The notes: a model not told the origin generated them from the sequence alone. 64,000 nt of DNA from CAIKZJ01 sp964626015 (GCA_964626015.1 CAZVCC010000009.1:9909-73908), one strand, 5' to 3'. Positions 24,424-33,523 are shown, counted from the stretch's first letter. Numbers and translations: made by a program.

Positions 24424-25218
24424 TTATTTTGATAATTCGATTCTTCTGTATATATAAGAAGCCAATGAGAAAATATCCAGAGCATCTTGCTCAGTCATAT
24501 TCCATTCTATTTTCGGAGCGTGAGCTGTTGGATTTCTAAATGTACCAAATAATCCTTTTGATAAATTTACAAATCCTTTTTGTTCACTTTTTTCTGTTTC
24601 GTTTACAAAACTATTTATTTTTAACTTTGGGTTATCACCACCAAAAGCTTCATCTATTAGCAGAGCGCCATCTGTTTTCAACCCGGTTTTATTTCTTACT
24701 AATGATGCTATACTTTTACATGCTTCTAGTACTGCATGAAAATAATTATCAGTCAAAAGTTCTGCTTTACAATAATCTAAAATATACGAATGAACATTTC
24801 TTGCCTCTAATTTTTGTTTAAGACGTGTTGCTTTGCTTTCAGCTTCTGATAATGAATTAGCGGCATCGATTTTATGGTATTTCCCATCGTCTCGCCATTC
24901 CAATCCATGAAAGGCTAAAACTGTATTGATTGGTTTTACTTTTTCTTTAAAAACATCTGCTTTCCCGATAAACAATTTCGGACTAAGTGCTTTAGTAATA
25001 AAATTCAGTACCATTACACCAGAATGACTCCTATTTTGATGTTCTACAAAAGCATTAAAAAGACGTTTCCACTTGGTATTATATGGATCAATGTCCTCTA
25101 AGCCTATTTGTTTTAAATTATAAGCTATTTCAGTGCCAGTTAGTCCAAAATTAGTATCTGCAAGATTTTTACAAATCACTTCTAATTCCTCCGTCGAAAA
25201 TGTTCTATAAGTTGACAT
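24424..25218 (-). CDS. TIGR02391 (Ymh) family protein, first gene of the operon
   Basis: 264 residues. The C-terminal ~130 residues match the TIGR02391/Ymh family: HSYILDYCKAELLTDNYFHA, KTGLKTDGALLIDEAFGG, and GLFGTFRNPTAHAPKIEW, with the diagnostic FRNPxAH motif. The N-terminal half has a helix-rich region without a named domain. Family members are common in phage-defence islands and share the RNPxxH-like core of some HEPN-related proteins, so an RNase role is possible but unproven. It is the first of seven closely spaced genes; the 25219-25452 gap should hold the operon promoter. Confidence 0.75.
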   Translation of the reverse strand: MSTYRTFSTEELEVICKNLADTNFGLTGTEIAYNLKQIGLEDIDPYNTKWKRLFNAFVEHQNRSHSGVMVLNFITKALSPKLFIGKADVFKEKVKPINTVLAFHGLEWRDDGKYHKIDAANSLSEAESKATRLKQKLEARNVHSYILDYCKAELLTDNYFHAVLEACKSIASLVRNKTGLKTDGALLIDEAFGGDNPKLKINSFVNETEKSEQKGFVNLSKGLFGTFRNPTAHAPKIEWNMTEQDALDIFSLASYIYRRIELSK

Positions 25219-25428
25219 TTTAGATTTTTTATAAAAAATTATTTATAATTCTTCTGGGGCTTTTACCTTTATCTTCCAATCCACTTTAATTTGTTTCCTA
25301 AAATTTACGAAAAATACATTTTATTAACTTTAATTATAATTCGAAAATATTACTCATTTTTAAGGTAAGTAGAGTATCATTGAATGATATTTATAAGGCT
25401 GGCTTTATTTTGTCGAAATATTTTCAAC

Positions 25429-25466
25429 GGAATAGAAATGAGCATTTTCAGCTCATTTCCTATTCC
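25429..25466. terminator. Long hairpin at the boundary upstream of the seven-gene operon
   Basis: GGAATAGAAATGAGC (25429-25443) pairs with GCTCATTTCCTATTCC (25451-25466), with one bulged base. It overlaps the last codons of the secreted-protein gene at 25453. There is no strong T-run on either side, so it may be a boundary or terminator structure working partly through other factors. Confidence 0.5.
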
Positions 25467-25791
25467 ATACAAAGAACTCAATCTCGTTGGAGGTGTCCTT
25501 TCCAAATCCAACGATGAATTTGTAAGCCCCTGTTTTCCATCCGATTACGTCAAATGAATGATAGTGCCAGTTATCCGATTCCCACTTTTCAGTTAATAAG
25601 TGTGTGGTTTCGTTTGATTGTAAATTCCAAAGGTAAATAGTGACCATCGGCGGTGTGCCGTCATACTGATGTCCGAGTGTGATTGAGGTGTGATAGTTTA
25701 CATCGCCTACGTTTTTGTAGTCGAGTGATAAGGATTGAGAATATGCACTGCTACAGATTAAGAATAATATTATTGTTACAATTGTTTTCAT
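25453..25791 (-). CDS. Secreted small beta protein
   Basis: 112 residues. A clear Sec signal peptide (MKTIVTIILFLICSSAYSQ) has an AYS-Q cleavage site near residue 19. The mature part (~93 residues) is rich in aromatic and beta-prone residues (VTIYLWNLQSNET, NWHYHSFDVIGWKTG) and has no cysteine pair or known domain. It may be an export or envelope protein. It is not part of the defence operon, from which it is separated by a hairpin and 234 bp. Confidence 0.65.
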   Translation of the reverse strand: MKTIVTIILFLICSSAYSQSLSLDYKNVGDVNYHTSITLGHQYDGTPPMVTIYLWNLQSNETTHLLTEKWESDNWHYHSFDVIGWKTGAYKFIVGFGKDTSNEIEFFVWNRK

Positions 25792-25818
25792 AATTCAAAT
25801 ATAGTTTTAATAAATGAC

Positions 25819-25847
25819 AAAGGAGACAGTTTTCGCTGTCTCCTTTT
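25819..25847 (-). terminator. Strong hairpin terminator between two minus-strand genes
   Basis: An 11-bp perfect stem, AAAGGAGACAG (25819-25829) with CTGTCTCCTTT (25836-25846), and a 6-nt loop. T-rich on both exits, so it can act in either direction. It ends the 25864-26328 gene. Confidence 0.75.
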
Positions 25848-25863
25848 GATTTTAGATTATTTT

Positions 25864-26328
25864 TTACTTTTCAGCGTTGGCTTTAGCTTCTTTCTCGGCT
25901 TCCATCCTCACTTCCCATTCAGCGTCCCACCACTTATTAGCAGGAGGCACATCTATTTTGTGAACAGGATCTACTGTAATAGTACCGCCTTCTTTTGCAA
26001 TCTTATGCATTACTGAAATAAGTTTCTCTTTCGGACCGGAGGCTTTTACTTCACCCAGCCACCATCCATCTTTTGTTTTGGCTGAAGCACGCCATTGGTC
26101 TTTCAGTTTATTGTAAGATTGTGTTCTGTCCACTTTCATGACTTTAGTGAGTATTAAACCTATTCTGTCTTTGTGGATAGTGCTTACGGTGAATTCGATT
26201 ATGTCTTCACTAGTGAGTTCAGAGCGTTGTTTTCGCAGGCGGTTTAATGCTTCTAGACACTTAGTTTCCATTTCATCAATTTCTCTCAAGAGGTCTTGTA
26301 GACCCGCGTCTTTGATTGATGTTTCCAT
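25864..26328 (-). CDS. Hypothetical protein (154 aa)
   Basis: It starts METSIKDAGLQDLLREIDEM, a coiled-coil-like helix through residue ~38. A beta-rich middle follows (IIEFTVSTIHKDRIGLILTK, KTKDGWWLGEVKASG), and then a charged helical tail (EWEVRMEAEKEAKANAEK). No family is recognised and there is no signal peptide. The Trp-rich WWLGEV and KWWDAEW segments suggest a small folded domain. It is a single gene with its own terminator downstream. Confidence 0.6.
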   Translation of the reverse strand: METSIKDAGLQDLLREIDEMETKCLEALNRLRKQRSELTSEDIIEFTVSTIHKDRIGLILTKVMKVDRTQSYNKLKDQWRASAKTKDGWWLGEVKASGPKEKLISVMHKIAKEGGTITVDPVHKIDVPPANKWWDAEWEVRMEAEKEAKANAEK

Positions 26329-26417
26329 TATAATATATTATAGTTTAAGAATAGAAATATTCGTATTCTCTTCTATTTATATTATATCATGAAAAATAGA
26401 AAGATGATTTAGGTATA

Positions 26418-27686
26418 CTATTTTATAAGTTCTAGTGTTGGTAAGTTTATTCTAAAGCACTCATCGAAATATTTTCGTCTTTCTGAATAAGGTATTTTAT
26501 TTCTATAATTTATACCAGGTTGAGGATTATTGAAAGTTCTTTCCAAATATTGAGTTTCTTTATCGTAAAAACATCCCATAATATTTTTCCTAACTTGATT
26601 TTCATTTGAACCTCTCACTTTAATAATTTCACTCCAAAACTCCTCGGTTGCTTCATTCTTGTAATTATTTTCTATATACTGTTCTCTAGATAGCCCACCC
26701 CATTTATCAACGGCTTTATTAGAACTCGAGAGATCATTATATTTATCATATTTTTCTTTGCTTTCATGTTCAGATGAAAATACAATGGGATATAAAGAAT
26801 ATGGTAATGGCCCACTTTTTAATGCCACTGCATATATTTCGGCTTCTTTAAAGCTATTAAAGCCCTCAATATCAATTTCGCCGTCGTCGGATGATTTTCG
26901 TGCTATTATCGTAGATGAAAAAACTAATTCATCTATTAAAAAAGAAATCTCCTTTGCAATGTTGGCACCTGTTATTCGTTTCCAGTCAACACTAGCATCA
27001 TCTGTTAATCTACACTTTACAACTGATGTATTATACTTGCTGTCAGTTTTAACTTCAACATCTTTGATAAATTTGTCTAATAATTCAGGCTCTTTTTTTA
27101 GGCAATATAAACGATAATATTCACCTCCATTTAAATTATAAATGTTTTTAGACCATGCAAATGTTACATCAGACGGGATTACAGCTTTTACTGAAGCACT
27201 ATAAAAAAGATTGTTTACGATATTTTTGTTATTCCTTTCAACATAATATCCAAAGTTATAAAATTTTAGCAAACCTATTATACTGATTTGGTTTGAAGAT
27301 GACTTACTTCTCATATTATCAATATTATTAATAATTCCTTGATATAATTCAATAGGCTTTGATAAATGAACAGTTAAATGAGCTTTAATCTGTAATAAAT
27401 TAACTATTTCCTCTAATCTTGAGGTCATAGGTATACTTATGGAAATTGTATTATCACTGTTAGTTTGAATAAATGAATTTGAAATATCAAATAACTCCAT
27501 CCTGTTTTTCAGGGTATTGGTTATTTCTCTTAATTCGACTTCAGAAAGATTAGCCATTCCACTTGAAATGCTAAAATCTAATTTGTGGTGCACTTTATGA
27601 TTAGTTTCAGTCTTCTTACAAGACAATGCTAAAGTAATAATTAACACAACAAAACAACAGAACAATATTCTCGAATATTTTATCAT
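26418..27686 (-). CDS. Lipoprotein with SecD P1-like domain, detached from the translocase
   Basis: 422 residues. Lipoprotein signal IITLALSC with Cys near residue 23. The following region (SEVELREITNTLKNRMELFD, then ISISIPMTSR) resembles the P1 base of SecD; GFNSFKEAEIYAVALKSGPL near residue 280 resembles the SecDF P1 head motif, including the SGxLP turn. There are no membrane helices of the SecD channel. It would be an envelope-anchored periplasmic protein. Whether it modulates secretion or uses the fold for something else cannot be told. It is followed by unrelated lipoproteins. Confidence 0.6.
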   Translation of the reverse strand: MIKYSRILFCCFVVLIITLALSCKKTETNHKVHHKLDFSISSGMANLSEVELREITNTLKNRMELFDISNSFIQTNSDNTISISIPMTSRLEEIVNLLQIKAHLTVHLSKPIELYQGIINNIDNMRSKSSSNQISIIGLLKFYNFGYYVERNNKNIVNNLFYSASVKAVIPSDVTFAWSKNIYNLNGGEYYRLYCLKKEPELLDKFIKDVEVKTDSKYNTSVVKCRLTDDASVDWKRITGANIAKEISFLIDELVFSSTIIARKSSDDGEIDIEGFNSFKEAEIYAVALKSGPLPYSLYPIVFSSEHESKEKYDKYNDLSSSNKAVDKWGGLSREQYIENNYKNEATEEFWSEIIKVRGSNENQVRKNIMGCFYDKETQYLERTFNNPQPGINYRNKIPYSERRKYFDECFRINLPTLELIK

Positions 27687-28103
27687 TTTTCGTAAAATAA
27701 TAATTACTTATTTAAAGAAAATTAGTTATAAATAATAAAAAATCAAATATAAAAATTTTAGAGGGTATAATATTTCTATGAATAATACTATAATTCAGTG
27801 AGTAAATAAAATTCATCTTGTTTGTCTAATATATTGTTATTCAAGAGTGTTAAGTAATAAAAATCTAATTAATAAATACTTATTGATTTGCAACCGTGTT
27901 ACTTCAGCTACGTCATTATCGGGAATTAAATCTATCGATTATGTAAATCCAACCAAGGCCATTTCGCAAGATTCTAATTCCTTATAAGCAATATTTCAGG
28001 ACATATAAGTACATTTAATAATGCAGCTTCATTTCAATAGCTTTGCTAATGTTTTTAATCGACAAGTTATATTCTCTAAAGAAATAAAAAGCCTTACCAC
28101 GTT
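27687..28103. other. Intergenic, 417 bp, no supported gene
   Basis: Very AT-rich near 27690-27880. No reading frame with a plausible start on either strand. An open plus-strand stretch near 27884-28000 lacks an ATG and has no recognisable product. It presumably holds the promoter for the SecD-like lipoprotein. Confidence 0.5.
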
Positions 28104-28618
28104 TTAATAATTAGCAATTCCAAATTTTGGTTCTAACATAATTACTATTATATTGTCACTTCCATTTTGTATTTTCCATTTAATATCATCATAATATTCA
28201 TTTTTGTTGGAATATGGGAACCAATATATTGATTCAAAATTTGCTTCTTTTCCAGGCATTATAATATTTTCCTGGGCTTCTGTAAGATTATCTTTATCAA
28301 TATCGTCCATTGTTCTAAATAAATCTCCTGGATAGTATGTATCACTTGAAGGAAGAAATACTTTAAAATCGCTTTTATTCATCTCTACTGCTTTATTCGA
28401 CTTGTTTTTAATACTGAATAAAATAGCTAATCGACCGGCTGGTTTTCCATTAAGCCATCTTTCTTGAACTTCGATGTTGGATTTCAAGCTTGTGAATTCA
28501 AACTCTGTTTTTTTGTATTCAAACTTAATATCTGAATAATTCCTCTGCTGGTACTTTTTGTCACCACAGCCTGTTACCATAATGATAACTGCAAATACTA
28601 AAAATAAATTGTTTTCAT
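28104..28618 (-). pseudogene. Lipoprotein gene with one-base frameshift in its signal peptide
   Basis: The main frame encodes 158 residues from an internal Met (MVTGCGDKKYQQRNYSDIKF), in which VTGC is a lipobox. Upstream in that frame there is no start codon before a stop. The natural ATG at 28618 reads MKTIYF and then stops in the next frame. Adding one base to the five-T run (A5 on the plus strand, 28600-28604) joins them into a normal lipoprotein signal, MKTIYFLVFAVIIMVTGC. The mature part is DUF4352-like (RLAILFSIKNKSNKAVEM). It is either a recent mutation, a slippage switch or a sequencing error. Confidence 0.65.
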
Positions 28619-28642
28619 CTCGTTTTGATTTTTATATTTAAA

Positions 28643-29167
28643 TTATTTGCGTTTTTTGAAGTAAATGTTTTTGTTCTCCAATCCATATGAATCAAATTGC
28701 GTCTGTGTGTATAAAATATCTTTATTATACGATAAAATATAAAGAGGAGATTCTGGATATTTTATAAGTTTTTTGATATTAATTTTATCAAATATTGCTT
28801 TTTTAAAATATATTTCAATTGTATTGTCATTTAATTCGTAAGTACATTCAAATTTATGCGTTGGGCCGAAAGTATCTTCACCTTGAAAATAAACCTCGTT
28901 GTTCGATCTTATTATTAAGATAATAGTGTGTGATTCATCTTCGTATTCGTAAGTACCTATCCAATTTATATTATCCACTTTATCTTTTAAAACAGAATCG
29001 TTTTTCTCTTTATCTATTTGATTCATTCCAAATTCTCTTTTATCTTCATAAAATCGCACTTCTTGGTTTTTCTTACAGGAATATAAACTGGATATTAGTA
29101 TAGATAATAATAGATAATAAACAAGACTTAATAAAATATTAATTTGTTTAATTTTGTATAGTCTCAT
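28643..29167 (-). CDS. Small lipoprotein (174 aa)
   Basis: The signal and lipobox run to SSLYSC near residue 32 (LLSILISSLYSCKK). The mature region has a WIGTYEYEDESHTIILIIRS segment and a beta-rich C-terminus, as in small calycin- or lipocalin-like envelope proteins, with no named family. One of a run of three lipoproteins on the same strand. Its C-terminus is basic (NIYFKKRK). Confidence 0.65.
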   Translation of the reverse strand: MRLYKIKQINILLSLVYYLLLSILISSLYSCKKNQEVRFYEDKREFGMNQIDKEKNDSVLKDKVDNINWIGTYEYEDESHTIILIIRSNNEVYFQGEDTFGPTHKFECTYELNDNTIEIYFKKAIFDKINIKKLIKYPESPLYILSYNKDILYTQTQFDSYGLENKNIYFKKRK

Positions 29168-29180
29168 AATATATTATTAT

Positions 29181-29369
29181 TCATTTAAATGAAATTATTC
29201 TATCATATTTATTAGGTAATATTTCAATTTTATCTTTGACGTCAGAATCATGCTTGTCATTTATCATAAACCTAATTATTATCAAATCTACGTATTTTAT
29301 CTCTAAACCGTTGATTCTTTCTATTCTTCGCATTAAGTCTTCTCTTTTTCTTTTCCCCCTGGTACGCAT
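29181..29369 (-). CDS. Small basic protein (62 aa), doubtful
   Basis: MRTRGKRKREDLMRRIERIN then a mixed IKYVDLIIIRFMI stretch. The ATG directly abuts the stop of the WG-repeat gene (TAG then ATG), so translation could be coupled. No recognised domain. Its downstream end is 13 nt before the next lipoprotein start. It is possibly a remnant; kept because of the tight spacing. Confidence 0.35.
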   Translation of the reverse strand: MRTRGKRKREDLMRRIERINGLEIKYVDLIIIRFMINDKHDSDVKDKIEILPNKYDRIISFK

Positions 29370-30911
29370 CTACTCGTTATTTTTTACTTCCATTATTATT
29401 CCTTTATAATTAGATGTCGTAAAAATATAATTTTGAGAATCACTACAAGAATGGTTAAAAACTATAAATTCAATAGGTGTAAAAACAATTTTCTTAATAT
29501 TATGTATATCTCCATATCTATATTTGTATTTATCTACAGCCTTATATGAATAAAATGTTAATTTTTTATTGTCCCCATTTTTTAATCTAACTATCCAATG
29601 ATTTTTAGTCTCTAATAACAAATCATTTTCATCATATAATTTGATATTAAATTCAAATCTGTCAATTTGTGCACCAATATTATTTATTAAATTGATATTT
29701 AATGTTACAGGTCCTTTGTATTGCAGTTCCACTAGCCCGACTTGCTCGGCACTAATTAGTTCAATATTAAATACTCCTATTTTATCACCCGGTAAATAGC
29801 TTGAAAAGATTGTTTTCAAATTATAATTCTCTACGAAATAATTATTTTCGAAATTATCTATTCTGTTAAATCTTGGTGAAACAATAAAATCGCCTTTACT
29901 ATTTAGAATTCCTATTTTATTATTCATGGAAGCAAAAATAATATTATTTAATATTTTAATTTCTTGAATATCTTTATTTGGATTAATGATTGTTTTACCT
30001 TTTCTATTTATAACACAATAGCCTCCATTTATAAAAGCAGCTGCTCTTCCCTCTTCAAATTCAGATAGATTATCATATTGTGGATTAATTAAATATTTTC
30101 CTTTATCATCAATTACTCCAAATTTATTACCTAATACCACAACAGCAATACCTTCTTTGAAGGGGTATGCAAAATCATATTGAGGATTTATTATTAATAA
30201 TCCCTCTTTATTAATATATCCATATAAACCATTTGTACATTTTACACAAGCCTTATCCTCTATAAAATCGTTTGCATTCAGAAATTGGGGGTTAATAATA
30301 ATATCTCCCAATTTATTAATATATCCATAATAATTACCTTGTTTAAATACAGCAATATTTTCAGAAAACGGTTTTATATAATCAAATTTAGGGTTAATAA
30401 CTGTTTTGCCATTTATATCAATTGCGCCATATTTATCTTTAATTTTTATAATTGATAATTCCTCAACAAAGGGTGTTGCTTCAAAACAGTTCAATGTAGA
30501 TAAAACCTTACCTTGTTTATCGATTATTTTCATCTCATTATTTATATCCAATACGATTGCAGCATTGCTTGAAAAACTAACTGCATTATTATAAATAGGT
30601 TGAATTATAAACTCGCCTCCATTATTTATATATCCATATTTCCCATTCTTTATTTGAACCAAGGCTAAACCATCTGAAAATTCATGTGCTGAAATAAATG
30701 TAGGTTCGATCATATATTTGCCATCCCTATTAATATACCCGTATAAATAGTTTTCCATTACAACTTTATATTCTTTGGTTTCATCCTTAATAAAATTCAA
30801 AGATAATTTTGGAAATCCTATATTCTTTTCAGAAAAATATATTAAATAAATAATATTGGATAATACGACTACTAATACGAATATAACAATTAATATGATA
30901 AATTTTTTCAT
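29370..30911 (-). CDS. WG-repeat protein with N-terminal membrane anchor
   Basis: 513 residues. A single N-terminal transmembrane helix (IILIVIFVLVVVLSNIIYLI) anchors about ten WG/KWG-type repeats of ~40 residues: YGYINRDGKYMIEPTF, YGYINNGGEFIIQPIY, YGAIDINGKTVINPKF, YGYINKLGDIIINPQF and further copies. The C-terminal ~130 residues leave the repeat pattern and look like a beta-sandwich. WG repeats are widespread in Bacteroidota-related genomes and are probably binding surfaces. Function unknown. Encoded upstream of lipoprotein genes on the same strand. Confidence 0.85.
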   Translation of the reverse strand: MKKFIILIVIFVLVVVLSNIIYLIYFSEKNIGFPKLSLNFIKDETKEYKVVMENYLYGYINRDGKYMIEPTFISAHEFSDGLALVQIKNGKYGYINNGGEFIIQPIYNNAVSFSSNAAIVLDINNEMKIIDKQGKVLSTLNCFEATPFVEELSIIKIKDKYGAIDINGKTVINPKFDYIKPFSENIAVFKQGNYYGYINKLGDIIINPQFLNANDFIEDKACVKCTNGLYGYINKEGLLIINPQYDFAYPFKEGIAVVVLGNKFGVIDDKGKYLINPQYDNLSEFEEGRAAAFINGGYCVINRKGKTIINPNKDIQEIKILNNIIFASMNNKIGILNSKGDFIVSPRFNRIDNFENNYFVENYNLKTIFSSYLPGDKIGVFNIELISAEQVGLVELQYKGPVTLNINLINNIGAQIDRFEFNIKLYDENDLLLETKNHWIVRLKNGDNKKLTFYSYKAVDKYKYRYGDIHNIKKIVFTPIEFIVFNHSCSDSQNYIFTTSNYKGIIMEVKNNE

Positions 30912-31299
30912 ATGAAGTATTTTATATTAGTAAAGATAAAAATATTTTTGCAAAATGTTCAGCAATTAAATATTTAGTATATTTCTTTGTATATAGAAAT
31001 ACAACAATTACGCAACATGAATTGACGTGATTGTCTTTGTGAAATTTAATTATTTTTTAGAATAAGACAAATGAAAAAATAAATAGTGGCATAATAGTTA
31101 TGAGGGGGTTTATGATGGGACTTTTACAATGGGGACTGGTGTAAATATTATTAACCGTTTTACGTGTTATTTTCTTTGAAATAATTTATAAAATACACGT
31201 TTTATGACATAAACAAATAAATAATAATTTGATATATTTCAGTTATATAGTGGATAGGAATAAACATCCTCTTGTAAGTTGGGTATTACAGAATATTCA
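30912..31299. other. Intergenic, no supported gene
   Basis: AT-rich. Contains a GGCATAAT box near 31090 resembling that before the excisionase gene (38461-38468), and a short run of G (near 31104). No frame with a credible product on either strand. Confidence 0.4.
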
Positions 31300-31382
31300 A
31301 ATATTCCCGAGGTATAATCCACGCAGAATAGCACACCGGCAAAGCCGGGTTACAAGCGCGTAATTGACTACCTCGGAATATT
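31300..31382. repeat. Nested inverted repeats with embedded TATAAT
   Basis: Outer arms AATATTCCCGAGGTA (31300-31314) and TACCTCGGAATATT (31369-31382) are complementary except one inserted C. An inner GC hairpin CCGGC-AAA-GCCGG lies at about 31336-31348. A TATAAT hexamer (31313-31318) overlaps the left arm. The right arm ends at the stop codon of the 162-aa gene. It could be a structured RNA, a bidirectional terminator, or a recombination or replication site. Confidence 0.5.
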
Positions 31383-31869
31383 ACGCAGCTGCGCTAAGAC
31401 ACCTATTGCGTTCGTACAAATCATCACATTTACCGGTCAGTTGTAGTTTGTATTTGTTCGCGCAAGTCGAGCAGTGTTCTCCCTTTTGGTGGTTTAGTAT
31501 GAGTTCCAAAATAGCTTTTACACTGTCGCAGGCTTGGGCACGGAACTTCAGGTTGCCTGCGTCGGACTGCCCGCCATGTAGGTATATGTAGTCAATGAAA
31601 ATGTCATCTACCGGCGGAAATACGAATGATATGACTAAAACCTGTGTGGCATCGTCACGGTGCCTGTATCTTAAATTCATGCACAGTGAATCGGCGGCGT
31701 CAGTGTCCAATTGAAGATCGTGCAGCACGTAATCAGTAGAAATCCCGTATGGTTCGGGTGTTGCTAGTAAGTGGCACTTGAGTTCGTACCCACGGTCAGG
31801 GTCAGGGGTGAAATCTGATATGAAGTATATTATGTTTTGTGATCTGGCTTTTTTGGTTTTGATTGTCAT
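31381..31869 (-). CDS. Hypothetical protein (162 aa) with Cys-rich C-terminus
   Basis: Higher GC and different codon use than its neighbours, suggesting a separate transfer. The N-terminal part is beta-rich (SQNIIYFISDF, TDYVLHDLQLDTDAAD, FVFPPVDDIFIDYIYL). The C-terminal ~40 residues contain HCSTCANKYK, GKCDDLYERNRC: four cysteines that could bind zinc. It ends in SAAA within an inverted-repeat arm. No known family. Confidence 0.6.
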   Translation of the reverse strand: MTIKTKKARSQNIIYFISDFTPDPDRGYELKCHLLATPEPYGISTDYVLHDLQLDTDAADSLCMNLRYRHRDDATQVLVISFVFPPVDDIFIDYIYLHGGQSDAGNLKFRAQACDSVKAILELILNHQKGEHCSTCANKYKLQLTGKCDDLYERNRCLSAAA

Positions 31870-32064
31870 TATAATGTTGTTTTAATTTTTAAGAAACGTC
31901 ACAATTATGAGCGATTAAATTAGTAATATTTGTGCACTGGTTTTAGTATAGCTTGGTGGTGCACAGCAATGTAAAATCTAGGTTATGCATCACGCGGTAC
32001 AGCACCCCGGACCCGGAAGTGTGCCGCCGCGTATAGCTAATTTAAGTATTTGCACAACTCTGCT
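31870..32064. other. Intergenic, locally GC-rich, no supported gene
   Basis: Two GTGCAC palindromes (31932-31937 and 31959-31964) and a GC-rich patch (31989-32035) of composition like the 162-aa gene. No credible frame. It probably holds the promoter of that gene. Confidence 0.35.
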
Positions 32065-32135
32065 GATTTTCAAAAACGTTGATTCTTTCTTTTTATTAAA
32101 GGTTTCAAGCTACTCCCTCGATTTTCAAAAACGTT
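32065..32135. repeat. Two 16-bp direct repeats near a replication-like module
   Basis: GATTTTCAAAAACGTT occurs at 32065-32080 and 32120-32135, start to start 55 bp. They lie downstream of two winged-helix genes in very AT-rich DNA (32200-32500) that also has a CACTTC-GTTA-GAAGTG hairpin and duplicated AAGTATATT words. This layout resembles iterons, but two copies are few for an origin. Confidence 0.4.
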
Positions 32136-32499
32136 ACCCGGTTCTATTAATTCAAAGAATTTGTTTTTATTCAGTTAAATAAATATGTATTGTAAGTCGC
32201 GGTCACTTGAAATATTAAACTTAGAATGAAAGAAAGTTCTAAAAAAAAATCATTAACAGCAGCACTTCGTTAGAAGTGTATATATATAGATTATTTTCTT
32301 TAAGTATATTTTAAGTATATTAGGTCGGGCATTATTTCGACTAACTGCCATATAAATATATATGTTACAGGTTATTTAAAGCAAATTTTTTTAAAGCTAT
32401 AACCAGACCATTTTAAAACTGGTCCCTCATTCTCTCTTCTTTTCTTAAAACAACTCCCAGTGCTTTTTAAAGTAAGTCCCATTCATTCTTAATAAATTA

Positions 32500-33519
32500 T
32501 CAAGCTAGTCCCTTTATTACCCGGTCTTCTAATTCCTTATTAAAAGGTTTATGTTTCCAATATTCGTCAGGATTGTAGTACTTTGATTGTTTACCTATAT
32601 TTATTAAGTCATTTTCTATTTCATATTCCTCTTGTGTTCTTGATATTCCGTCCCCTTTGCACCAACTCAGTAACATAACCGATCTAATTTTCTTGCTATA
32701 ATATATTACACTTATTCTTGTACCGTCTTCGGATTTCATATAACCGATAAAACTTTCCGGGACCTTCACGGGCTGAATATTCGGAGTAGGTGCTTCAATG
32801 TTTTTATCTGTTATACGGGCTTCTTCCGGTTTAGCCTCAGATTTCACAAACGAATACTTAGCAGGATCATATGTTTCTTTATTGAGTGTGAAGACCTTAC
32901 CGTCTTCAAGCTTGATATATCCACTATCATTTAATACGGATAAAAGTTTCTTTACATTTCTATGGTCTATTCCAAGTTTCCTCTCAATGGAAGTTTGAGT
33001 TAAAGTAGATTCCAATATTGGTTCTTTTATAAAGACAACACAATGTCTGTCAAAAACCATCTGGTAGTAATAGAGTTTTAAACATTTTACAATAAACTTC
33101 ATATGGTTTTCCATAGGGAGAACTTCATTTTTAATATCAGTCAGTAAATCATTATATGCTTTGTTATTCAGTATTATATACTTTGGATACTTCTTATTAC
33201 TCTCAATGCTTATTTTTTCAAATCTTTTTATGTATTCGCTTTCGTCTATTATACGAAAGTTTCTTTTATTTTTTACAAGTAGTCCTGCATTTACCAGCTC
33301 GTTTATAGAATTGTAAATCGACGCCGGTGTCGTTACATATTTTGCGGCTAATGGTTTTACATCGATTTTAAAAGTTTTATAAGGCGATTTCTGAAGGTAA
33401 TACTGATATTTGAACTTTAGCTCTATATATACCCAGATTGTATAATCGCTGCTAAAAATTTCGTATTCATCTAATAAAAATTCCGGAATTACTTCCATGT
33501 AATATTTTTCTCTGTTCAT
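32500..33519 (-). CDS. Double winged-helix protein, possibly replication initiator-like
   Basis: 339 residues. The N-terminal part has a winged-helix pattern (IDVKPLAAKYVTTPASIYNS, then GLLVKNKRNFRII). A second is at residues ~165-215 (TQTSIERKLGIDHRNVKKLL, then SGYIKLEDGKVFTL). The C-terminal third is a small beta domain. Two tandem winged helices occur in plasmid initiator proteins of Rep and RepA_N/DnaD types, but no exact family is recognised. It lies last in a three-gene minus-strand unit; repeats and AT-rich DNA follow it. Regulator or initiator, undecided. Confidence 0.5.
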   Translation of the reverse strand: MNREKYYMEVIPEFLLDEYEIFSSDYTIWVYIELKFKYQYYLQKSPYKTFKIDVKPLAAKYVTTPASIYNSINELVNAGLLVKNKRNFRIIDESEYIKRFEKISIESNKKYPKYIILNNKAYNDLLTDIKNEVLPMENHMKFIVKCLKLYYYQMVFDRHCVVFIKEPILESTLTQTSIERKLGIDHRNVKKLLSVLNDSGYIKLEDGKVFTLNKETYDPAKYSFVKSEAKPEEARITDKNIEAPTPNIQPVKVPESFIGYMKSEDGTRISVIYYSKKIRSVMLLSWCKGDGISRTQEEYEIENDLINIGKQSKYYNPDEYWKHKPFNKELEDRVIKGLA

Positions 33520-33523
33520 AAAT

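Noticed and set aside
32250..32460. AT-rich region after the winged-helix genes as a definite origin of replication
   Set aside because: Only two short direct repeats and one hairpin; not enough for an origin call.
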